Positions 44,080-51,014 of a DNA stretch of 64,000 nucleotides are shown here, piece by piece. The stretch covers positions 1-64,000 of the forward strand of contig NZ_JACJOF010000035.1 of NCBI RefSeq assembly GCF_014695395.1, read 5' to 3'. The notes beneath the pieces were generated by a model. The model saw nothing but the letters and a program-made list of their open reading frames with translations, ran no database searches and was not told the origin of the DNA. Made by a program: the position numbers and the translations under genes. The stretch comes from Nodosilinea sp. FACHB-131. GTDB lineage: Bacteria > Cyanobacteriota > Cyanobacteriia > Phormidesmidales > Phormidesmidaceae. Position 1 is the stretch's first letter. Each line of letters opens with the position of its first letter.

Positions 44080-45255
44080 CTACTGCTCATAGCCCCAGAA
44101 GGCCATCAGCTCCCGGGCGCGGGCTGCCCCTTCGGTATCGCCCGCGCGGCTATATAGAATTGCCGCCAGTTCCAGGTTCGAGAGCGCCTGGGCCTCTAGC
44201 CCCTGCCCATGGAGCGCTAGGCCCAGGTTATAAAAGGCGGCGGGGTCACTGGGTAGAGCATCGACCACCTTGCGGTAGGAGAGCACCGCCTGGAGGTATT
44301 GCTCTCGTTCGAGCAGCAGCTCACCCAGCAGGGCATGGGCGGCAACTAGCTCGGGGTCGAGGCGCACCGCCCGCACCAGGTAGTCAAAGGCGGCCTCGCG
44401 ATCGCCCTGTTGGTAGAGTACATAGCCCATCTGGTGCTGGGCATTGGCGTTTTGAGGCTCTACTCGCAGGGCTTCGCGCAGGTTTTTGGTTGCCTCGGGG
44501 TAGTTTTCTTGCAGGATGTAGATGTTGGCCACACTGACGTGGAGGTCCCCATCGTTGGGATTGGCGCGCAGCCCCTCGTTGAGATAGGTGAGGGCCTGGT
44601 CATAGTCTTCCTGCTGAATGTAGAGCGATCCTAGCGCCTCAAACACTTGGGCGTTGCCGGGGGCAATGCGGGCCAGACTCTGGTAAGTGGTTAGGGCACC
44701 GTCGAAGTCGCGGCGCTCGATTTGAATGCCGCCAATCCCCAGGTGGGCGTTGACCTCCCGAGGGTTAGTGCTGAGAATGCCCTCGTAGGTAGCTAGCGCA
44801 TCGTCAAGCTGGCCGTTTTTGTATTGGCTGTGGGCTAGACCGTAGCGAAAAGCCAGGTTGCTGCCGTCTAGGGCGATCGCGCTTTGGTAGGCATCGATCG
44901 CCTCGCCGTAGTTCTCCTGCTGCACGTAGAGGTAGCCAATGCCTGAAAACAGCCGAGGGTTGCGGCTGTCAATGGCGGCCGCCTGCTGATAGGCAGCGAT
45001 CGCCCCGGCATAGTCGCGGGCCGTGACCTTGGCCTGGCCCTGGCGTAACAGCTCATCGACCTGCTCCTGCTGGGCAGCGCTGAGGCCGTTGCTGCTTTGC
45101 GCCAACCACAGGGGCGGTACCGGATCGGGAGCCTGCCCAAACTCGTTCAAAACTTGAGAAGGCGGCGCTGGCGCAGCAGCTTGAGCATTGGGAATAACTG
45201 CCCAACCGCCCATGAGCCCGCACAAAATAGCGATCGCTGCGTGACTGCGTTTCAC
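44080..45255 (-). CDS. Exported TPR protein
   Basis: A 391-residue tetratricopeptide repeat protein. The signal peptide is MKRSHAAIAILCGLMGGWAV-IPNAQA with a cleavage after AQA. From about residue 63 nearly ten consecutive 34-residue TPRs follow, each of the AIAAYQQAAAIDSRNPRLFSGIGYLY type, filling the rest of the chain. No other domain. Probably a periplasmic or thylakoid-lumen scaffold; in cyanobacteria similar proteins assist pilus, photosystem or envelope assembly, but no assignment can be made here. First gene of the TPR-nei-Uma2 unit. Confidence 0.9.
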   Translation of the reverse strand: MKRSHAAIAILCGLMGGWAVIPNAQAAAPAPPSQVLNEFGQAPDPVPPLWLAQSSNGLSAAQQEQVDELLRQGQAKVTARDYAGAIAAYQQAAAIDSRNPRLFSGIGYLYVQQENYGEAIDAYQSAIALDGSNLAFRYGLAHSQYKNGQLDDALATYEGILSTNPREVNAHLGIGGIQIERRDFDGALTTYQSLARIAPGNAQVFEALGSLYIQQEDYDQALTYLNEGLRANPNDGDLHVSVANIYILQENYPEATKNLREALRVEPQNANAQHQMGYVLYQQGDREAAFDYLVRAVRLDPELVAAHALLGELLLEREQYLQAVLSYRKVVDALPSDPAAFYNLGLALHGQGLEAQALSNLELAAILYSRAGDTEGAARARELMAFWGYEQ

Positions 45256-45472
45256 AGGAAACTCTCCTTACTGGTAAGCCAAATCGTTAAGGGTGCACTC
45301 CATATATTACAACTTGCCAACCGCTGTAAAGAATGGTCACTGTCGCACCGCCAGCCTCGGGTGATCCCGTAGCATTTAAGTATCAGGGTACACCAAACAA
45401 CAAAGCCCTGACCCGCTACAAGCATCGCTACAATCGCCTACATCAATATCCTTAAGCCGCGAGGTGCCAGTC

Positions 45473-45640
45473 ATGAAAGGTCTGAATCTCTCAGTATTTG
45501 GCTACTTTTTTGATGGGTTAATGCAATATTTTGCCGAGCCTGTCAGCAGAATCTTTGGCCCCGACGATGACAACTATCCCAAAACCGGGGTACAGCCCTT
45601 TGATGGCGACACCTACGCTCAAACGGTCGAAACCCTCTAG
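45473..45640 (+). CDS. Small protein, 55 residues
   Basis: An ATG at 45473, preceded by cgcgaggtgcc, opens a 55-codon frame: MKGLNLSVFGYFFDGLMQYF, then AEPVSRIFGPDDDNYPKTGV, then QPFDGDTYAQTVETL and TAG. It has an amphipathic aromatic N-terminal helix and an acidic, Asp/Pro-rich tail. It is divergent from the TPR gene with its own upstream region and is followed 35 bases later by a good terminator, so it looks like a complete monocistronic gene. I believe similar short proteins occur in other cyanobacteria, but I cannot name a family. Membrane-peripheral location is a guess. Confidence 0.75.
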   Translation: MKGLNLSVFGYFFDGLMQYFAEPVSRIFGPDDDNYPKTGVQPFDGDTYAQTVETL

Positions 45641-45675
45641 AAAAAGCATGGTTTTTGACAACTCATTCTCTACCC

Positions 45676-45708
45676 AAAGCCCGTTTGCTAAGACAGTAAG
45701 CGGGCTTT
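45676..45708 (+). terminator. Terminator of the 55-residue gene
   Basis: Arms AAAGCCCG (45676-45683) and CGGGCTTT (45701-45708), continued inward by six pairs with wobbles (TTTGCT/AGTAAG) around loop AAGAC, then agcattt. The right end overlaps the stop of the convergent DUF2442 gene, so it may stop both transcripts. Confidence 0.7.
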
Positions 45709-46024
45709 AGCATTTATGGGTGGGCGGCTGTTTGGAATGCTCTGGAGTAAAGCCGATAGGATTTAGATCTGCATCGGCTTTAGGCGCTGTGCCGTGTCTC
45801 CAAAGCTCGTACTCACTGATGTCAATATCTTCATTCCAGACAACGCCGTACCCACCGGGCTCAACGGTAAAGCTCCTAAAGAAGGCAGGCTGCCGAAGGG
45901 GTGCAAACATTGGTTTTTCTAACAGCGGGCTGATGTCATAGTCTTTAATGTCTTGGTTGGTAAAGGTGACTCTGAGGATGCGATCGCTAATCGCCTCAAC
46001 TCGACCGATTTTGGGATATTTCAT
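45707..46024 (-). CDS. DUF2442-family protein
   Basis: A 105-residue DUF2442 protein: VEAISDRILRVTFTNQDIKDYDISPLLEKPMFAPL near 9-43, then FFRSFTVEPGGYGVVWNEDIDISEYELW near 48-76, the family's most conserved stretch. DUF2442 genes commonly follow a DUF4160 gene, as here, and the pair is often listed with toxin-antitoxin-like or mobile modules; activity is unproven. The ATG at 46024 lies in one copy of a 40-bp tandem duplication (46007-46086), and the other copy supplies a second ATG. C-terminal tail (DADLNPIGFTPEHSKQPP) is strain-specific-looking. Confidence 0.88.
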   Translation of the reverse strand: MKYPKIGRVEAISDRILRVTFTNQDIKDYDISPLLEKPMFAPLRQPAFFRSFTVEPGGYGVVWNEDIDISEYELWRHGTAPKADADLNPIGFTPEHSKQPPTHKC

Positions 46025-46086
46025 GCCTGTATTCGACCTTACTTCAGATTTTGGGATATTTCATGCCTGTATTCGACCTTACTTCA
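46007..46086. repeat. 40-bp perfect tandem duplication at a gene junction
   Basis: The unit running from gattttgggatatttcatgc to ttacttca occurs at 46007-46046 and again, identically, at 46047-46086. It covers the end of the DUF4160 gene (its TAA at 46079-46081) and the ribosome site and first six codons of the DUF2442 gene. On the minus strand the upstream copy yields a mini-frame MKYPKI followed by TGA. Confidence 0.97.
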
Positions 46087-46327
46087 AAGGAGGAAGCTTC
46101 CGAAACTCCTGGTCATTCCACATCTTTAACAGATCTTGCTGATACATTGCGGCCCAGTCGGTCACCATCTTCTGAGCACGGCCCGGTAGATCGCCCTCTA
46201 TAATTTTTAGCGACTCAATGCTCACCAAGGCATTGTATTCGCCGTAGATTGCATGGAAGTGAGGTGGTGGATGATCGCCAAAGAAAACCTTGATAATAAT
46301 TCCATAGAACCTTGTAATCTCTGGCAT
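46079..46327 (-). CDS. DUF4160-family protein
   Basis: An 82-residue DUF4160 protein with the family signature MPEITRFYGIIIKVFFGDHPPPHFHAIYGEY (residues 1-31), where the His-Pro-His cluster is conserved, followed by helical AQKMVTDWAAMYQQDLLKMWNDQEF. It is usually found just upstream of a DUF2442 gene, and this pair fits; a toxin-antitoxin-like role has been suggested in the literature but not established. Because of the 40-bp duplication the distance to the DUF2442 start is longer (about 54 bases) than the ancestral spacing would have been. Confidence 0.9.
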   Translation of the reverse strand: MPEITRFYGIIIKVFFGDHPPPHFHAIYGEYNALVSIESLKIIEGDLPGRAQKMVTDWAAMYQQDLLKMWNDQEFRKLPPLK

Positions 46328-46578
46328 TGCTGATTGGCCTCTCTATCTAGGTCTATATCCATGCCTTTAAGGAGGCCTCTGAGCGCTTGTACTGGTCGAA
46401 TGGGGATTACTATGCGGTCTTAATACAGCACGATCTAAAAGCGCTGCCCCTCAGACAGTCCCGATGATTTGCCTACTGCACTCGGAATCGTGAACTGTAG
46501 GTCAGCCAACACAGTGACAGCAACGCCAGCAAAAGGATCTTGGCTCATAGCCCCTATTCTAAATCTTCAATCTACTCA

Positions 46579-46806
46579 TCAACTCCCCTCCACCAGCGCT
46601 TGAAACCGCTTGTCGGTGCGAATGGGGTCGCTGTCGGTGTTGTTTCTGAACATTTCGCGATGTTGGGGGTCTAGGGCAATGGCCGCTTGCAAAGCTTGAA
46701 GGGCGTTGTCGGCATTGCCCTGGAGACCGTAGCAGCAGGCTTTGTTATAGAGCGAATTGGGATCGTTTAGTTGGAGGGCTAATGCGGTACTGAAGCAGGC
46801 GATCGC
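46579..46806 (-). pseudogene. Remnant of a TPR protein gene (C-terminal part)
   Basis: The minus strand encodes AIACFSTALALQLNDPNSLY, then NKACCYGLQGNADNALQALQ, then AAIALDPQHREMFRNNTDSD and PIRTDKRFQALVEGS before a TGA. This is the typical end of cyanobacterial TPR proteins (last TPR followed by D-D-IR-D-RFQAL). There is no start codon, and an in-frame stop lies at 46821-46819, so only about 1.5 repeats remain. It is a decayed or truncated gene. Confidence 0.75.
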
Positions 46807-46926
46807 CCTACCGCCGCTTCAGAGACCAAGTTTTTCGCGCTACATAGGCAGTGGGTTACGGCGGAGCAGAGGTAACGGGGTGTAGGCAGAGCCCAGGCTA
46901 CCTAACCCACCCTACGAATAATCAAG

Positions 46927-46983
46927 GCCACCCCCTACCCATCTACCCTCTACCCATCTACCCCTCACCCATCCACCCCCTCC
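46927..46983. repeat. Short tandem acccatct-type repeat
   Basis: C-rich units ctacccatct, ctacccatct, cctcacccatcc and caccccctcc follow each other. They match the C-rich half of the repeat at 17270-17400, so the same repeat family occurs at least twice in the window. Confidence 0.65.
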
Positions 46984-47148
46984 GCCCTTAACCAACTCTT
47001 ACTGAATTAACTTCACAGCCTTGCCAGAGTATTGAATGATGGAGGTAGTGGATTTTTGCTATCCAAATTTGAGCGGTGGACTTGCTCTTTATAAAAAAAC
47101 TCGCTTTGCTCCACGCCTCTCTCTCACCAGCCTATAGGACGAAACACT

Positions 47149-49050
47149 ATGACAAGCTTTCCCATTGACCTGGGCGCATACCAGCGAATTACCCTCGATG
47201 CGTCTAACCCCACCCTCACCGACGAGCAGCGCAGTGCCCTCAAGGCCAACATTCAGCTGTGTCGGGATGCGATCGTGTTCTTCACTGCAACTGGCGCAGC
47301 GCGGGGCGTGGGCGGTCACACCGGCGGCCCCTACGACACCGTGCCCGAGGTGATGATTCTCGACGCGCTGTTTCGCGGTGCGGGCGACAAGTACGTGCCA
47401 ATTTTCTTTGACGAAGCAGGCCACCGGGTGGCCACCCAGTATCTACTGTCGGTGCTCAACGGCGACATGCCCGCCGAAGACCTGATGCACTACCGCGAAG
47501 CCCACTCCAAACTGCCCGGCCACCCCGAACTGGGGCTCACCCCCGGGGTTAAATTTAGCTCTGGGCGGCTGGGTCACATGTGGCCCTACGTCAACGGTGT
47601 GGCCCTGGCCAACCCCGGCAAAGTTGCCTTCTGCCTCGGTTCCGACGGCTCTCAGCAGGAGGGCAACGACGCCGAGGCAGCCCGCTTTGCGGTGGCCAAC
47701 CACGTCAACGTCAAGCTGCTGATCGACGACAACGACGTTACCATTGCCGGTCACCCCTCCAGCTACATGGGCGGCTTCAGCGTCAAGAAAACTCTGGAGG
47801 GCCACGGCCTGACCGTGCTCGAAGGCGACGGCGAAGACATCGACAGCCTCTACGCCAACATCTGTAAGGCAATCAACACCCCCGGCCCCGTGGCAGTGGT
47901 TAACAAGCGGGCCATGGCGGTCGGCATCGAGGGCATTGAGGGCAGCACCCACGGCCACGATGTGATCTCGGTGAAGGCGGCGATCGCCTACCTCACCGCC
48001 AAAGGCCACACCGCCGCCGTGGAGATCCTCGAAGGCATTACCGCCCCCAAAAATACCTACGAGTTTCAGGGTTGCAGCAAAGTTGTGGGGGCCAATCGCA
48101 ACGTGTTTGGCGATGCCATGGTCGAAGTGCTGGGCGAGCTGGATGAAATGGCCCGCAAAGAAAGCGTGCTGGTAGTCGACAGCGACCTGGAGGGCTCCTG
48201 TGGCCTGGCCCAGATCCGCAAGGCCTACCCTGAAATCTTCATCAGCGGCGGCATTCAAGAGCGGGGTAACCTGTCGGCGGCGGCGGGCTTTGGCATGGCC
48301 GAGGGCAAGCAGGGCGTCTTCGCTACCTTTGCAGCCTTCCTGGAGATGTGCATCTCTGAAATTACTATGGCGCGGTTGAACCGGTCTAACCTGCTGTGCC
48401 ACTTCTCCCACTCGGGCATCGACGATATGGCCGACAACACCTGCCACTTCGGCGTTAACAACTTCTTTGCCGACAATGGCCTGGAGGATGGCTATGAAAC
48501 CCGCCTTTACTTTCCCGCCGACCCCAACCAGATGAAGGCCTGCGTCAAAAAGGTTTTCCACGACCCCGGCTTGCGCTTTATCTTCTCCACCCGCTCGAAG
48601 GTGCCGATGATCCTCGACACTGAGGGCAACGAGATGTTTGGCGGCGACTACACCTTCACCCCCTGCAAGGATGAGGTGATCCGCGAGGGCACGGCGGGCT
48701 ACATCGTCACCTTTGGCGACTCGCTCTATCGCGCCCTCGATGCCGTCGAGCGGCTGAAGCAGGAGGGCATCGACGTGGGCCTGATCAACAAGTCTACCCT
48801 TAACGTGATCGATGAAGAGACCATGGCCAAGGTGGGCAAGGCCCCCTTTGTGCTGGTGACCGAGGCCTTTAACCGCAAGACTGGCCTAGGCAGCCGCTTT
48901 GGCTCTTGGCTGATGGAACGGGGCTACACGCCCAAGTTTGCCTTTATGGGTACCAACCACGAGGGCAGCGGCGGCCTGTGGGAGCAGTTTATTCACCAGA
49001 GCATTGACCCCGATGGCATTATGGCCAAAGTGAAGGAACTGGTGGGTTAG
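47149..49050 (+). CDS. Transketolase-like thiamine-diphosphate enzyme
   Basis: A 633-residue protein with the three transketolase domains. The ThDP/Mg site is visible as FCLGSDGSQQEGNDAEAARFA near 160-180 (GDG-type motif GSDG ... N) with IDDNDVTIAG near 198; the pyrimidine domain has VLVVDSDLEGS near 342 and ERGNLSAAAGFGMAEGKQGVFATFAAF near 374-400; the C-terminal domain carries IVTFGDSLYRALDAVERL near 523. It is shorter than and divergent from the Calvin-cycle transketolase (about 670 residues), so it is a paralogue of unknown substrate. Start ATG is preceded by ataggacgaaacact. A terminator follows, so it is probably monocistronic. Confidence 0.88.
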   Translation: MTSFPIDLGAYQRITLDASNPTLTDEQRSALKANIQLCRDAIVFFTATGAARGVGGHTGGPYDTVPEVMILDALFRGAGDKYVPIFFDEAGHRVATQYLLSVLNGDMPAEDLMHYREAHSKLPGHPELGLTPGVKFSSGRLGHMWPYVNGVALANPGKVAFCLGSDGSQQEGNDAEAARFAVANHVNVKLLIDDNDVTIAGHPSSYMGGFSVKKTLEGHGLTVLEGDGEDIDSLYANICKAINTPGPVAVVNKRAMAVGIEGIEGSTHGHDVISVKAAIAYLTAKGHTAAVEILEGITAPKNTYEFQGCSKVVGANRNVFGDAMVEVLGELDEMARKESVLVVDSDLEGSCGLAQIRKAYPEIFISGGIQERGNLSAAAGFGMAEGKQGVFATFAAFLEMCISEITMARLNRSNLLCHFSHSGIDDMADNTCHFGVNNFFADNGLEDGYETRLYFPADPNQMKACVKKVFHDPGLRFIFSTRSKVPMILDTEGNEMFGGDYTFTPCKDEVIREGTAGYIVTFGDSLYRALDAVERLKQEGIDVGLINKSTLNVIDEETMAKVGKAPFVLVTEAFNRKTGLGSRFGSWLMERGYTPKFAFMGTNHEGSGGLWEQFIHQSIDPDGIMAKVKELVG

Positions 49051-49083
49051 ATTCCCCCTGTCCCCTTTTCAAGGGGATGCCAG

Positions 49084-49114
49084 AGCCCCGGTTTCTTAGG
49101 GAGCCGGGGTTTTG
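49084..49114 (+). terminator. Intrinsic terminator of the transketolase-like gene
   Basis: Arms AGCCCCGG and CCGGGGTT around a loop containing tttcttagggag, followed by TTTTG; 34 bases after the stop codon. Confidence 0.8.
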
Positions 49115-49157
49115 TGCGATCGCAGCCCAAGAAACCTGATGGGGAATGCTATCGGCG

Positions 49158-50204
49158 ATGAAAGTTGATGTATTTAAGATCGCCCAGAGTGGCCCCGACG
49201 ACCTGAGCGGTCCAGCCGCACTGGTGCAGCAAGGAACGCTAGACCCCAAAACTATCGTGGCGATTTTGGGTAAAACCGAGGGCAACGGCTGCGTGAATGA
49301 TTTCACCCGTGGGTTTGCGGTGGCCACCTTGAAGGGATACCTGCGGGGGCTGATGGGCGACGAGCTGACCAACCAGGTGGTGTTTGTCATGTCGGGGGGC
49401 ACTGAGGGGGTGCTAAGCCCTCACATGACTGTGTTTACCCGCCAGAGCGAGGGGCTGACGGGGCCGACTCAAATCGGGCTGGCCCTGGGGGTTTGTCACA
49501 CCCGCGACTTCTCGACCGATGAAATTGGCACATTGACGATGGTGGAGGAGGTGGCGGCGGGGGTAGAGCGGGCGATCGCCGCCGCTGGCCTCACTGCCGA
49601 GGCGGTTCACTTTGTGCAAATTAAATGCCCGCTGATCACGGCGGCTCGCTACACCCAGGCTGCCATTACCCAGGACAGCTATAAATCGATGGCCTACTCG
49701 CGGGGGGCCTCGGCCCTTGGGGTCGCTCTGGCCCTGGGCGAAGTGCAGCGGGGCGATCTCACCGCTACCGACATTTGCCACAACTACCGCCTCTATTCCT
49801 CAGTGGCTTCGACCTCGGCGGGGGTCGAGCTGCAAAACTGCGAAATTTTGGTGCTGGGCAATTCTCCCCAATCCCATAGCCGCTACCGCATTGGCCACAG
49901 CGTCATGACCCACGCCTTGGATATCGCCGCCGTCAACCGAGCCATCCACAGCGCTGGAGGAGTGGGTGAAGGCGGCCAGATCGTGAATGTGTTTGCCAAG
50001 GCCGAAGCCGACCCCTCGGGGCAGCTGCTCGGGCACCGCCACACCATGCTCGACGATTCCGATATCAATCACACCCGGATGGCTAGGGCAGTGGTGGGGG
50101 CTGCGATCGCAGCCGTTGTGCAAGACCCGATGATCTATGTGTCGGGCGGCAGCGAGCACCAGGGGCCATCGGGGGGCGGACCGATTGCCGTCATTGTTGG
50201 ATGA
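49158..50204 (+). CDS. Ring-opening amidohydrolase (cyanuric acid hydrolase / barbiturase family)
   Basis: A 348-residue member of the AtzD/TrzD/barbiturase family, which hydrolyses cyclic amides such as cyanuric acid or barbiturate. Three repeated domains each supply a Lys-Ser pair: [15 protein letters not shown] near 38 with [14 protein letters not shown] near 80; [12 protein letters not shown] near 157 with [15 protein letters not shown] near 215; [12 protein letters not shown] near 278 with [19 protein letters not shown] near 328-346. All family motifs are intact, so an active enzyme is expected. ATG at 49158 ([10 protein letters not shown]) is preferred to 49146. Which ring it opens cannot be told; position after a terminator means own promoter. 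Confidence 0.92.
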   Translation: MKVDVFKIAQSGPDDLSGPAALVQQGTLDPKTIVAILGKTEGNGCVNDFTRGFAVATLKGYLRGLMGDELTNQVVFVMSGGTEGVLSPHMTVFTRQSEGLTGPTQIGLALGVCHTRDFSTDEIGTLTMVEEVAAGVERAIAAAGLTAEAVHFVQIKCPLITAARYTQAAITQDSYKSMAYSRGASALGVALALGEVQRGDLTATDICHNYRLYSSVASTSAGVELQNCEILVLGNSPQSHSRYRIGHSVMTHALDIAAVNRAIHSAGGVGEGGQIVNVFAKAEADPSGQLLGHRHTMLDDSDINHTRMARAVVGAAIAAVVQDPMIYVSGGSEHQGPSGGGPIAVIVG

Positions 50205-50292
50205 CGTAGGGATCACCTTGATCCTTAGATAGGCCAAGATTCCAAGGTTCTCACAGTACCCTAGAGTCTTGGTCTAGAGAGGGGGAGTCTCG

Positions 50293-50850
50293 ATGGTGAA
50301 AACCGAGCGGGAGAAGATGCTGGCCAATGAGCTGTATCTGGGAGCGGATCCCGAGCTGGTGGCGATGCGGCGGCAGACTCAGGAGCAGCTGTATCGGTTT
50401 AACCATGCTCGCCCAGCAGAGCTGGAGGTGCGACAGGAGGTGGTGCGATCGCTCTTTCATGCGATCGGCCCCAACTTTGAAATTACGCCCCCCTTTTTCT
50501 GCGACTACGGCGATCACATCCGAGTTGGCAAAAACCTCTACCTCAATACCAACTGTACTATTCTTGACTGCAACTGGGTGACGATAGGCGACAACGTGCT
50601 GATGGCACCTAATGTGCAGATTTACACGGCCTACCACCCCACTGACCCAACGGTACGGCTGAGTGGCTTAGAGCTGGCGGCTCCCGTCACTATTGGCAGT
50701 AATGTATGGCTGGGCGGCGGCGTCATTGTCTGCCCAGGGCTGACAATTGGCGACAATACAACGATTGGCGCCGGCAGTGTGGTGACCAAATCCATACCTG
50801 CAAATGTAGTTGCGGTGGGCAATCCTTGCCGGGTTTTACGCGAGATTTAG
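50293..50850 (+). CDS. maa: Maltose/galactoside O-acetyltransferase-type enzyme
   Basis: A 185-residue hexapeptide acetyltransferase of the Maa/LacA group. The N-terminal Mac domain is REKMLANELYLGADPELVAMRRQTQEQLYRFN; the beta-helix follows with FEITPPFFCDYGDHIRVGKNLYLNTNCTILD, the catalytic His in IYTAYHPTDP near 112-121, and LGGGVIVCPGLTIGDNTTIGAGSVVTKSIPANVVAVGNPCRV. It acetylates the 6-hydroxyl of sugars with acetyl-CoA. Length and all motifs are standard. A terminator follows 36 bases after the stop. Confidence 0.92.
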   Translation: MVKTEREKMLANELYLGADPELVAMRRQTQEQLYRFNHARPAELEVRQEVVRSLFHAIGPNFEITPPFFCDYGDHIRVGKNLYLNTNCTILDCNWVTIGDNVLMAPNVQIYTAYHPTDPTVRLSGLELAAPVTIGSNVWLGGGVIVCPGLTIGDNTTIGAGSVVTKSIPANVVAVGNPCRVLREI

Positions 50851-50886
50851 AAATTGTGTAATTTTGATTAAATTGTTGCAGGTTAT

Positions 50887-50910
50887 GGCAATAAAATTGC
50901 CCGCTTTTTT
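50887..50910 (+). terminator. Intrinsic terminator of maa
   Basis: GGCAAT-aaa-ATTGCC hairpin (50887-50901) followed by cgc and six T residues. Confidence 0.8.
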
Positions 50911-51014
50911 GCGATCTTAGCTCTATTGAGATTTCAGCCATCTCGCTTAATCTATGGCACTCTTGACAACAGGATGGGAATACTGAAGACCATCGATTAA
51001 TTCGGGTTTGGGTT

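Larger units (their letters stand above)
46328..47148. other. Gap with a TPR remnant and repeats
   Basis: About 820 bases. From the left: a stretch with two unsupported short frames (38 codons minus at about 46440-46547; 34 codons plus near 46362-46467), the TPR remnant, a piece of the ggttacggcg/cccaccctac dispersed repeat (46847-46919), a run of acccatct/ccacccc short repeats (46927-46983), and the leader of the transketolase-like gene. Confidence 0.55.
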
